Assembly (NCBI RefSeq): GCF_001562015.1
Contig: NZ_LASA01000090.1
Location: 1 to 64,000, forward strand
Source: Endozoicomonas arenosclerae
GTDB taxonomy: Bacteria; Pseudomonadota; Gammaproteobacteria; Pseudomonadales; Endozoicomonadaceae
Length of the DNA stretch: 64,000 bases
Direction of reading: 5' to 3'
Shown here in pieces: positions 7,973 through 16,498 of the stretch. The position numbers and the translations under genes were made by a program. The notes beneath the pieces were generated by a model. The model was not told the origin of the DNA, did no database searches, and worked only from the letters and a program-made list of their open reading frames with translations. The stretch's first letter is position 1. The number at the start of each line of letters is the position of its first letter.

Positions 7973-10900
7973 ATGATTTGTCATAGAGTTGACGGTCTGT
8001 CGACAAAACTAATGGATTTAGGCGCGCAGGATACAGATCTTGTCGGTGCTGAAAATGACAGTCCGAAAGCAAGTCTGGTGACGGGGCCAGCTTCCAGTTG
8101 GGGAGACTGGAGGAGCTATTTGGTTAAACCCGTTCCCGCTGAAAAGCAGCTGAATCTGATCAAGCAGCTTCAGGAGATGGAAGTCAGGGCGAATCAGTTT
8201 CTTCATAACCGTGGTATTGCAGGAGCAAACGTTCAGGTTCTGAAGGATGATACTGAGCTGACTAAAGAGCTGCTGGATGCCAGGTTACTTGAGCTGAAAA
8301 ACAGTCACAAATATACCTACGATATTCTGGTTGATGCCCTGGGTTCTGGTTACATTGATTACAGTCATTTGCCTGAACCGAAGATGATTGATGAGATGGT
8401 TCAGCGCTGGAAAACAGCCAAAGCAGGCTTGATGAAGGACAGGGTAAAGGAGCTGACGTCAGCTGCACTCTTTTCCTTTATTGAAGGTCACTTCGGTATT
8501 CCTGCCGTTGAAGAAGTCTGCAGAAGAATTGCCAAAGATGAAGGTGTCCAGTTTAAGGTGCCCGAGAGAAAAGTGGTTCCTGTTGGAGAAAAGCCCGGTG
8601 TTTCACCTGCACCGGTTCGAAAGCTGGAAGAACCCGAGGCAGCCGCTACTCCTCCACCGACTGCCAAAGTCAAGACAAAAGAGCCCGGGCGACCACGAAA
8701 AGAAGTGGTTAAAGAAAAAACATCTAAGCATCGTACAGTTCCGGCTCCCAAGCCAGTGGTTCAGGAAGAGGTAAAAGAGCCAGCTGTTATTAAAGAAAGA
8801 GTACCGGACGAGCCTCAGGTCAAGACCAAAACGGAAGTAAAAACACCGTTGCCGCCAGAGATTGAGCTAGAGTTGCCACCACTCATCGAACTTCCACCAA
8901 AACCGGTTGAGCAGGAAAAAGAACCGGAAGCTGTTGCCAAAGTGGTTGAAGAACCCCGGAAAGAGGAAAAGCCAGTCACTCCTCCACCGGTTACTCAACC
9001 TGTCGAGGTTAAGCCTCAGGTAGTGCCTGAAGAAGTGGTCAAAGAACCTTCTCCACCTCTGCCTGAAAAGCAATCCAGATCAGTCAAACTGAACTTTCCA
9101 GAGCTTATTACTATCAAGGAACGAAGCGTTTTTGAAAGGAGGTTGGCCACCCTTAGAAATGCTGCTCAAAAAGACAGCTTAACGCTACGTATGCTGGATG
9201 GCAGGTTCAACTCACTGATGACTGTTCTGGATTACGCTCAGAAGAACAGAGGGTTGCTGACTTCAGATCAAATCAACGAACTGCTTGATGTGTACTTTCA
9301 GTGGGTCAGTGCAGCCCGACTGCCGGATGTGACTCCAGAGTTTGTTGCAAAAGTGCTGACTGATTGTGATGACATCAGTAAGGCTTTCCCACGAGCTCAG
9401 GTCATTCCTTTACAGGAAACATTCAGAAATAAACTCATTGAGCGTCTCAGAGACCTCCCGAAGGTGAAAGAGGTTGAGCCCGCTCTGATGCAGCAACACT
9501 TCAATCTATTACTGCATGTTGTCAGGGACGAGGCTATAAATAAGACCATGAGTGTTCAGCAAGCTAACAGCCTGGTTCGTGAGTTCATGGCCTGGTTCAA
9601 CGCGGTAGCTTTAAAAGGGGATTTACCAGAGTTCCTTGAAAAGATTCTGAAAGATCTGAGTGATGCTTCAAGGGAATTCCCGGGTTTGGAGACGCAGCAA
9701 TTCCAGCAATTAATTCGAGATAAACGACTCAGGGAACTCCGTAATTATCCAGCGGTGACTGAGAAAGATCTTCCTGCTATCGAAAAACACTTTAAATTGT
9801 TGATGAGTGTTGTCAGAGATGCCATGAGCAACCAAGCCATGAGAACTCGTGCAGTAAACGATTTGATGAGAGGAGGGATGGACTGGCTGAGTACTGTTGA
9901 TATGACCGGAAAGTCAGCCGGGTTCATTGAGAATGCTCTGCAAGAGCTGAAAAAAGCATCACGAGACTTTCCCGATCTGAATACCCGGCCATACCAGCAA
10001 AATCTTAGGGACTGGAGACTGAGGGCGCTGCAAAATTATCCACGGGTTCAGAAAGTTCGTTTCAGTGAGCTTGAAGGACAGTTCAGGCTTCTGATGAGTG
10101 TTATTCAGGAAGGTTATCAGAATCAGGCACTGCAGACGCCTCAGGTTCAACAATATGTGAATGAGTTTTATGGCTGGTTGAATCATGTCGAAGTGCAGGG
10201 TATGTCTGCTGAGTTTGCTGAGAATGTAAAGTTAAGCTGTGAGTTTATTGATGGTGCTTTCAAAGGAGCAGGTGCCAACAGGATACGACAGCTGGTTGAT
10301 ATCAAACGTGAGGAATTAGTCAGGGGCTGGGAGAACGACAAAGGACAGGTAATCACTCATGGTAAGGTTCTGGGTGCGGGTAACTTTGGTGAAGCTCGTC
10401 TGATTGAGAGTGGCAGGGAAACCAGGGCAATGAAAGTGGCACTGGACGGTCCTGGTAAGAACTTCCATGGTGAAATGATCAACCTGGAACGGGAGCGGCA
10501 GGTTATTGCCAAGATGGATCATCCTCACATTGTCAAGGAAGTCGGTAAGAAACCGGTCGAGAGTAAAGTCAAACTCGTTAAAGAGCATGAGGCAGATGAC
10601 TTTATTATGGTGGATGAAGTCTCTGAAACCGTAGCCGGTCTTCAGCTGGAGCTGGCTGATGGCAGTCTCGATTTGAAAGGAGATATCTGGCGTCAAATGC
10701 CTCTTGGGAAAAGATACCTGGCTTGTCATCAGCTGATGAGAGGGATGCGCCATATGCACAGAAAAGGCTATGCGCACCTTGATTTAAAACCTGACAACCT
10801 TCTCTACTCCCATAAGGATGGAGTAAAGGTCTCTGACTTTGGCCTTTCCGCGGAGTTAAGAGCGGTCAATAGCCGACCAAACCGTATTCCTAATATTGGT

Positions 10901-11308
10901 GTCCTGTCTTACAGCACACGAGCTGCACCAGAAAGGCAAAAGGAGGACTACAGTGACGGCACCAAGTGTGACAGCTGGAGTTTGGGGATTGCGATTGCTG
11001 AATTGATAACGGGTGAAAACCCCATGCATCAACCCAATATTGTGAATGAGTTTCTTGCCCAGAGTAATGGTTTTAGAACCAAAGGGCATGCAGGAACAGT
11101 GCTACGGCAGACACTGGAGAATGATATTTTCGACTTCCTCCGCGATCGTCAGCATTTGTTAGGGCCTGCAACCAATATGCTTTGGGATATGCTGCAGCCT
11201 GACCCTTATAAAAGACTTTCGGTAGAGGAGGCGTTTGCCAAATATGGGCCGGCTCTTGAGCAGGCAAGCTGGAATCCTCCTGCAAATGACACAAGACGTT
11301 TTCCTTAA
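7973..11308 (+). CDS. Large eukaryotic-like Ser/Thr protein kinase with repeats
   Basis: 1111 aa in four parts. Residues 1-200 are a domain shared with the 473-aa OGFr protein at 16.5 kb (both start MI-x-x-RVD-x-LS and share a YTYD segment). Residues 200-375 are a Pro/Lys/Glu-rich linker. From about 389 to 790 there are four ~97-aa helical repeats starting near 389, 490, 584 and 681, each with a pattern like 'F-x-LLM-x-VV' and 'A-x-x-FP'. The C-terminal kinase (about 793-1100) has the glycine loop GAGNFGEA (801), Lys in RAMKVAL (821), HLDLKPDN (935-942), DFG (955-957) and APERQ, so it should be active. No signal peptide is seen. GGAG lies about 10 bases before the ATG. Substrate unknown; such kinases are common in host-associated bacteria. 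Confidence 0.85.
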   Translation: MICHRVDGLSTKLMDLGAQDTDLVGAENDSPKASLVTGPASSWGDWRSYLVKPVPAEKQLNLIKQLQEMEVRANQFLHNRGIAGANVQVLKDDTELTKELLDARLLELKNSHKYTYDILVDALGSGYIDYSHLPEPKMIDEMVQRWKTAKAGLMKDRVKELTSAALFSFIEGHFGIPAVEEVCRRIAKDEGVQFKVPERKVVPVGEKPGVSPAPVRKLEEPEAAATPPPTAKVKTKEPGRPRKEVVKEKTSKHRTVPAPKPVVQEEVKEPAVIKERVPDEPQVKTKTEVKTPLPPEIELELPPLIELPPKPVEQEKEPEAVAKVVEEPRKEEKPVTPPPVTQPVEVKPQVVPEEVVKEPSPPLPEKQSRSVKLNFPELITIKERSVFERRLATLRNAAQKDSLTLRMLDGRFNSLMTVLDYAQKNRGLLTSDQINELLDVYFQWVSAARLPDVTPEFVAKVLTDCDDISKAFPRAQVIPLQETFRNKLIERLRDLPKVKEVEPALMQQHFNLLLHVVRDEAINKTMSVQQANSLVREFMAWFNAVALKGDLPEFLEKILKDLSDASREFPGLETQQFQQLIRDKRLRELRNYPAVTEKDLPAIEKHFKLLMSVVRDAMSNQAMRTRAVNDLMRGGMDWLSTVDMTGKSAGFIENALQELKKASRDFPDLNTRPYQQNLRDWRLRALQNYPRVQKVRFSELEGQFRLLMSVIQEGYQNQALQTPQVQQYVNEFYGWLNHVEVQGMSAEFAENVKLSCEFIDGAFKGAGANRIRQLVDIKREELVRGWENDKGQVITHGKVLGAGNFGEARLIESGRETRAMKVALDGPGKNFHGEMINLERERQVIAKMDHPHIVKEVGKKPVESKVKLVKEHEADDFIMVDEVSETVAGLQLELADGSLDLKGDIWRQMPLGKRYLACHQLMRGMRHMHRKGYAHLDLKPDNLLYSHKDGVKVSDFGLSAELRAVNSRPNRIPNIGVLSYSTRAAPERQKEDYSDGTKCDSWSLGIAIAELITGENPMHQPNIVNEFLAQSNGFRTKGHAGTVLRQTLENDIFDFLRDRQHLLGPATNMLWDMLQPDPYKRLSVEEAFAKYGPALEQASWNPPANDTRRFP

Positions 11309-11337
11309 TAGTTGCCATTAGAGTAAATCTGCTTTAG

Positions 11338-11376
11338 GCCCCTTGAAAACGATGCAAAGAGTTGTTTTCAAGGGGC
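11338..11376. terminator. Strong hairpin after the kinase gene
   Basis: GCCCCTTGAAAAC pairs perfectly with GTTTTCAAGGGGC (13 bp, 13-base loop), 30 bases after the kinase stop. There is no T-run after the stem (it continues TTGAACC), so it may act as a transcript-stabilising hairpin rather than a standard intrinsic terminator. Confidence 0.5.
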
Positions 11377-11620
11377 TTGAACCTGCCCGAAATCCCTTCG
11401 CAATCGGTTGTGTCCATATTTTATGTGTCTTGTACTTGTCTGATCGTCTGGGTGTGTATTTGTGAAAGCTTTTTTCTTCGGTTTCTATGGTATAGGCTCA
11501 GTGATTCTCGAAGTCGTGCATCATCAATATGAGGGATGAAAATCGGTACTTTTGTTCAGAAGTGCCTGTTAATTCCTGCATTTCAAGGTGAGCGTGCTTT
11601 TAGCCATGAACAAAGATCAA

Positions 11621-11783
11621 GGAGCCTGCCGGACTCAAGACAATTTCGGCCTAAATTTCAGAAAGAACGGCTAAATTATTCGATGAATTCGATTAAATAG
11701 GTTAACTATTCGCACGAATCCATAGAATAATTTAACGCATTCTACTGAAATTTATGCTCGAAAGCTTAAGCCCGACAGGCTCC
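11621..11783 (+). repeat. R1 long palindrome, copy 1 (upstream of ppc)
   Basis: A 163-bp imperfect palindrome. It begins GGAGCCTG and ends CAGGCTCC, with a 5-base centre GTTAA flanked by AATAG and CTATT. Left-arm blocks such as TAAATTATTC and AAATTTCAG find exact complements GAATAATTTA and CTGAAATTT on the right. Overall the arms pair at roughly 80%. A second copy lies at 33870-34032 in the same orientation. The element ends 76 bases before the ppc start. It has no coding capacity, so it is either a miniature inverted-repeat element or a structured 5' leader. Confidence 0.8.
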
Positions 11784-11787
11784 AAGA

Positions 11788-11840
11788 GTGAAATAAACAT
11801 CTTTCGTCAGCTTCGTTGGTGAAAGAGTTTTCACGGTAAA
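11788..11840 (+). repeat. Dispersed repeat R2, partial copy upstream of ppc
   Basis: The run AAACATCTTTCGTC, then TTGGTGAAAGAGTTTTCACGG, aligns with the right half of the R2 copies at 2013-2082 and 24672-24739 at about 70% by eye. The TTTCACGGT end is exact. It starts within five bases of the end of R1 copy 1, so R1 may have inserted into or beside an R2 copy. Confidence 0.4.
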
Positions 11841-11859
11841 AACTTGGGAAGTTAAAGCT

Positions 11860-14493
11860 ATGACGGACAGCAAGGCGAATCTGCGTCGCAACGTGAACCT
11901 TCTGGGTACTCTGTTGGGCAATACCATTAAAGAGCATCATGGCGAGGCTTTTTTCAATCGTATTGAGAGCATTCGGCAACTGTCCAAGGCGGCAAGGGCG
12001 GGCAGTGAAGACGACCGTGAGGTATTGCTGGATCAGCTCAAGAACCTCTCTGATGATGATCTGGTGCCTGTTACCCGTGCTTTCAGCCACTTCCTCAATC
12101 TGGCTAATCTGGCTGAACAGTACGACAGCATCGCTGTGAGCCACGGCGAAACCTACTGTGTCCCTGATCACTTTGACGAACTTATGGCCCGTCTCCGGCA
12201 TAAAGGTTTCAGTAATGAACAGATTGCTGAAAGCGTTGCTGGTCTGGATATGGAGCTGGTGCTAACCGCTCACCCCACAGAAGTTTCCCGCAGAACTCTG
12301 ATTCAGAAACATGAATCGATTTTCGAATGTCTCAGTAACCTGGAAAGCAGTCGTTTGAGCTTCAGGGAGCGTGCACGCCTGGAAGATCGTCTCCGACAGT
12401 TAATTGCCCAGGCCTGGCATACCTATGAATTCAGGATGAAGCGCCCCACCCCTGTTGATGAAGCCAAAGGTGGTTTTGCCACTATTGAGCACTCCCTGTG
12501 GAATGCTGTGCCGGACTTTGTTCGTGCCATGGATGAGCGTTTGAGAGAGCATACCGATATTGGTTTACCTCTTGATGCCGTGCCCGTTCGCTTTTCTTCC
12601 TGGATGGGCGGCGATCGTGATGGCAACCCCTTTGTAACAGCAGAAGTCACCAGGGAAGTATTACTGCTGAGTCGCTGGATGGCGGCTGACTTGTTCCTCA
12701 GAGATCTGAAGCCTCTGATTGGCGAGCTTTCAATGACTGAGTGCAGCGACGAAATGAAGCAAAAGCTGGGGGGTTGTCGGGAGCCCTATAGAGTGCTTCT
12801 AAAGGAACTCAGGGAACGTCTGAGACAGACCCGAAGCTGGTGTGAATACTCGCTGGTAGACAAACCCCGTAACTCGGAAGTTCTGCTGGATCAGAAAGAT
12901 CTGGTTGAGCCTCTGGAGCTTTGCTATCGCTCGTTACATGAAGTGGGATTGGGTGTTATTGCCGACGGCCCGTTGTTGGATATGATCCGCCGTGCCCATA
13001 GTTTTGGCCTGACCCTGATCCGACTGGATATCCGTCAGGAAGCGGGCAGACACACTCAGGCATTGAGTGAGTTGACCCGGGCTCTGGGTATTGGCGACTA
13101 TGATAGTTGGGATGAGCAGGAAAGACAGACTTTTTTATTGAAAGAGCTTCAGAATCCCAGACCCCTTCTGCCCAATAAATGGCAGCCCTCAGATGATGTG
13201 GCTGAAGTCATTGCTACTTGCAAAGCCATTGCCAAAGAGGGTCAACAAGCGCTGGGGGCTTACGTCATTTCCATGGCTTACACGCCTTCTGATGTGCTCT
13301 CAGTTGCCTTGTTGCTGAAAGAGTGTGGTGTTGACTTTGCCATGCCCATAGCACCTTTGTTTGAAACACTGGATGCTCTGGATGGCGCCAGCGAATGCAT
13401 TTGCTCTCTGCTGGCTCTGCCCTGGTATCGGGGTTATTGCCATGGTGGACAGATGGTCATGATTGGCTACTCGGATTCGGCCAAGGATGCTGGCTGGATG
13501 GCTGCCGCCTGGGCACAGTACCGTGCCATGGAAGAAGTCACGGGAGTCTGTCGTGAAAATAATGTCGATTTGACTCTGTTTCATGGTCGCGGCGGTACCA
13601 TTGGCCGTGGTGGTGGCCCAGCTCATGCTGCGATTCTTTCTCAGCCACCGGGGTCTGTAAATGGCAATCTCAGGGTGACCGAGCAGGGCGAAATGATTCG
13701 CTTCAAATTTGGTTTCCCGGATGTGGCGATTAACAGTCTGATGCTTTATGCCAGTGCCACACTGGAGGCAACTCTGTTGCCTCCTCCTGTGCCAGAACAA
13801 AGCTGGCGCGACATGATGGATCAACTGGCTCAGGACTCCCTGCAAACTTACCGGGGTATGGTTCGGGATGAGCCTGATTTTGTTCCTTATTTCCGCGCAG
13901 TAACACCTGAACAGGAACTGGCCAAGCTGCCACTGGGCTCCAGACCGGCCAAACGCAAGCCTAATGGCGGTGTTGAAAGTCTTCGAGCTATTCCCTGGAT
14001 ATTTGCCTGGACTCAAATTCGTTTGATGCTGCCCACCTGGTTAGGCTGTGGTGTAGCGCTCAGAAATGCCTTGGAAAATGGTCACAGGGGTACGCTGGAA
14101 GAGATGATCGATCAGTGGCCTTTCTTCAAGGCTCGACTGGAAATGCTGGAAATGGTCTTTATGAAGACGGATTCCAAGCTGGCTGAATATTATGAGGATC
14201 GCCTGGTGCCCACAGGTTTGCAGCACCTGGGTGAGAGCCTGCGAGAGCAGCTGGATACAGCCATTCAAGCCTTGCTGGAGTTGAAAGGGGGTGAAGAGCT
14301 GATGTCCAATCATCCTCAGAACAAACAGGCGATAGCTTTGCGAAACCCTTATACCGACCCACTTAATGTGCTTCAGGCCGAGTTGCTTTACCGTGTTCGA
14401 CACGCAGAAGAGGGCGAAGTCTGTGACAATCTGGAGCAAGCACTCATGATTACCGTGGCGGGTATTGCTGCAGGTATGCGTAATACCGGCTGA
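11860..14493 (+). CDS. ppc: Phosphoenolpyruvate carboxylase
   Basis: 877 aa, the normal bacterial length. It carboxylates PEP to oxaloacetate, the anaplerotic entry to the TCA cycle. The catalytic motifs are present: LTAHPTEVSRRT (catalytic His), GYSDSAKDAG, and the glycine-rich loop FHGRGGTIGRGGGP. The C-terminus ends in RNTG, as in the family, where it contributes to effector binding. The ATG at 11860 is preceded by GGGAAGTTAAAGCT. The gene is a core enzyme set between accessory genes: the 1111-aa kinase upstream and the OGFr proteins downstream. Its upstream region carries the R1 and R2 repeats, which could affect expression. Confidence 0.97.
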   Translation: MTDSKANLRRNVNLLGTLLGNTIKEHHGEAFFNRIESIRQLSKAARAGSEDDREVLLDQLKNLSDDDLVPVTRAFSHFLNLANLAEQYDSIAVSHGETYCVPDHFDELMARLRHKGFSNEQIAESVAGLDMELVLTAHPTEVSRRTLIQKHESIFECLSNLESSRLSFRERARLEDRLRQLIAQAWHTYEFRMKRPTPVDEAKGGFATIEHSLWNAVPDFVRAMDERLREHTDIGLPLDAVPVRFSSWMGGDRDGNPFVTAEVTREVLLLSRWMAADLFLRDLKPLIGELSMTECSDEMKQKLGGCREPYRVLLKELRERLRQTRSWCEYSLVDKPRNSEVLLDQKDLVEPLELCYRSLHEVGLGVIADGPLLDMIRRAHSFGLTLIRLDIRQEAGRHTQALSELTRALGIGDYDSWDEQERQTFLLKELQNPRPLLPNKWQPSDDVAEVIATCKAIAKEGQQALGAYVISMAYTPSDVLSVALLLKECGVDFAMPIAPLFETLDALDGASECICSLLALPWYRGYCHGGQMVMIGYSDSAKDAGWMAAAWAQYRAMEEVTGVCRENNVDLTLFHGRGGTIGRGGGPAHAAILSQPPGSVNGNLRVTEQGEMIRFKFGFPDVAINSLMLYASATLEATLLPPPVPEQSWRDMMDQLAQDSLQTYRGMVRDEPDFVPYFRAVTPEQELAKLPLGSRPAKRKPNGGVESLRAIPWIFAWTQIRLMLPTWLGCGVALRNALENGHRGTLEEMIDQWPFFKARLEMLEMVFMKTDSKLAEYYEDRLVPTGLQHLGESLREQLDTAIQALLELKGGEELMSNHPQNKQAIALRNPYTDPLNVLQAELLYRVRHAEEGEVCDNLEQALMITVAGIAAGMRNTG

Positions 14494-14563
14494 TAGTTTT
14501 CAGCAGTGAGTTTCTCTGTTTCATGCCGATAGTCTGAAGAGGATAGTTCTTTGGACTATAGGC

Positions 14564-16474
14564 ATGACTTATTCTGATATACCACCGTCAGGTAGACCTT
14601 CTCCCCACATAGGCGGAGATACGGGTCATACTCATAGCGAGCATAAGGTAACACCAGCCGGGCGCCAGATACCGGATGATCAAACAACCGTCGAGGGGAG
14701 CCCCATTGATCGGCGAACCGTCTCTCCAAGCTCTGCTACTCCTGCTTTAAATGGTAAAGCTGCCAGACAATCCCAATTGTTACAGTCTTATCAAAATCAA
14801 TGTCGTCATGCTGAAAATTTGCTCGGTCAAAGCTTTCTGTCTCGCAATCTTGAAAACCTGAGTGATTACCTTGATGGCTCTCATGAAGAGGCTGAGGATT
14901 TACCGTTTGAAGTGGTTTATGTGACGGACGAAGGCGTGACGTCCATTATTCCCCCCGATGAAAATCTACTGGATGATGAAGAGCTTTTTCAGTCATTGAA
15001 TGATCAGTTAGCTGAAGAGGTCAATGTTCTCAGAGGGCACTTTGGTCAGCAAAAAATCAAAGCACAGTTAGCGTCCGATCTCACATTAAGTATGTTGGAC
15101 GTAGTTCATCATGAGCATTTGTTGGCAGATGAAGGTATTTCACAGCCAGATGCAGCGTTAAAAGAGTCTGCTGTTTATCTCGATTTTGATCGGATTGGCG
15201 AGCTACCCAGTGTGCCTGGATATACACCTGAGTCGATAACAGAAACCCATCATTTCAAGGATATTGCAGAACAGCTTCAACCCGGTGTGGTTTTATTGCC
15301 CAAGGTGCCAGAGCCTGTTATTCCAAAAACACTTGAGCCCCCTCCGACAGGGTTCTCAACCCGAGCACTGACGCCTGCCGAAGCATGGGTTCACTTTACC
15401 GTAGATCCCGATCTCCCCATCCAGAGCGAGAGTAGAAAGTGGACGATTAATCAGATCAGGGCATTAGATGATAAAGCCCTGGAGCAACAGCATGACTATA
15501 TCCAGTTGCTTTTCCCTAATATTGATCCCAGCAGTGTGAATACCAAGGCACCCCTTTTAACCCCTCAGATGGTTTGGGAGGTTCAACAGAATCCTGTTGC
15601 TCAGCAGCAATTACAGGCCTCTCTTGACCAAATGCTCGGCTTCTGGGGGCTGGCGAGACAGGGAGATTCAATTCAGGTTGATCCAGGCAAGGGAGCAGCA
15701 CATAGAAAGTGGCTCTTGAATAATGATGATCATAATCACAAGAGAATTACGAGAGTGATCAAATGTCTGATGGCCTGTGGCTATGAAAGCTGTGCTGCCA
15801 ATCTGGAAAGAACGCTGCAGGAGCAAAGAGGACAGTCCAATGTGCCACTGAACCCTTACTGGGCTGATGCTGTGAAAGTGGCAAAAGGAAAGCGGTTGAT
15901 GACGTTCTCTGGTAGCCAGCTGGAGGCCAGAAGTTCGATTCGTTCTTACAAGGATTACATGCAGACCCATGCTTTGGGAGCTTGCCAGAATGAACCGAGG
16001 GTTATGTTCTATAAAAAGGGCAAGCCCTACTTCGAGTTTACCAATTTCTATGAGCCACCTGGCGGTATTAACATCGAAGGTTTCAACTGGCCGACGACTG
16101 AACACTATTTTCAGGCCAAGAAATTTAACAAGAGCCGTTGGCCTCAGATTCAACAGTTAAAAACCGCAGGCGATGTGTTTCGCTATATTCATCCGGATCC
16201 AAATGATACCCAAAAGACCATTCCGCTGGATGTCGGGCATGATGATTGGTTGCAATCAAGGGATAGCATCATGCTGCATGCATTGAGGGAAAAAGCACGA
16301 CAGGATGATTTCTTTCGACGGAGGCTTTTGGGTACTGGAAACCAGCCCCTCTATGAAGACTCGAATAAAGATAGCTATTGGGGCATTGCCAGAGGTGGTG
16401 AGAACCGCCTTGGAGCGATGTTGATGCAAGTCAGGGATGAGATAAGGGCAGGGACCATTCTTCCCATCAGTTAA
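14564..16474 (+). CDS. OGFr-domain / NADAR-domain fusion protein
   Basis: 636 aa. Residues 1-270 are polar with no recognised fold. Residues ~275-430 match the opioid growth factor receptor conserved region: HDYIQLLFPN (309), APLLTPQMV, a LDQMLGFWGL helix and HNHKRITRVIKCL. Residues ~478-632 are a NADAR (YbiA/DUF1768) domain: FTNFYEPP, WPTTEHYFQAKKF with the catalytic-type Glu, WLQSRDSIMLHALREKARQ, LLGTG and YWGIARGGENRLG. NADAR enzymes cleave N-glycosidic bonds of riboflavin intermediates or remove ADP-ribose from guanine. The OGFr part is shared with the next gene, 24 bases downstream. No signal peptide is seen, and the ribosome binding site before the ATG is weak. Specificity cannot be read from the sequence. 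Confidence 0.85.
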   Translation: MTYSDIPPSGRPSPHIGGDTGHTHSEHKVTPAGRQIPDDQTTVEGSPIDRRTVSPSSATPALNGKAARQSQLLQSYQNQCRHAENLLGQSFLSRNLENLSDYLDGSHEEAEDLPFEVVYVTDEGVTSIIPPDENLLDDEELFQSLNDQLAEEVNVLRGHFGQQKIKAQLASDLTLSMLDVVHHEHLLADEGISQPDAALKESAVYLDFDRIGELPSVPGYTPESITETHHFKDIAEQLQPGVVLLPKVPEPVIPKTLEPPPTGFSTRALTPAEAWVHFTVDPDLPIQSESRKWTINQIRALDDKALEQQHDYIQLLFPNIDPSSVNTKAPLLTPQMVWEVQQNPVAQQQLQASLDQMLGFWGLARQGDSIQVDPGKGAAHRKWLLNNDDHNHKRITRVIKCLMACGYESCAANLERTLQEQRGQSNVPLNPYWADAVKVAKGKRLMTFSGSQLEARSSIRSYKDYMQTHALGACQNEPRVMFYKKGKPYFEFTNFYEPPGGINIEGFNWPTTEHYFQAKKFNKSRWPQIQQLKTAGDVFRYIHPDPNDTQKTIPLDVGHDDWLQSRDSIMLHALREKARQDDFFRRRLLGTGNQPLYEDSNKDSYWGIARGGENRLGAMLMQVRDEIRAGTILPIS

Positions 16475-16498
16475 GGATACAAATACAGGGATAGTTTT

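Larger units (their letters stand above)
11309..11859. other. Intergenic region upstream of ppc
   Basis: 551 bases without a credible protein gene. It holds a strong hairpin just after the kinase stop (11338-11376), the R1 palindrome (11621-11783) and a partial R2 repeat (11788-11840). Between 11380 and 11620 I see no clear feature; no convincing -35/-10 pair for ppc was found. Confidence 0.7.

Noticed and set aside
13300-14016. 238-codon minus-strand frame opposite ppc
   Set aside because: It lies wholly within a clearly conserved gene on the other strand and has no recognisable motif.
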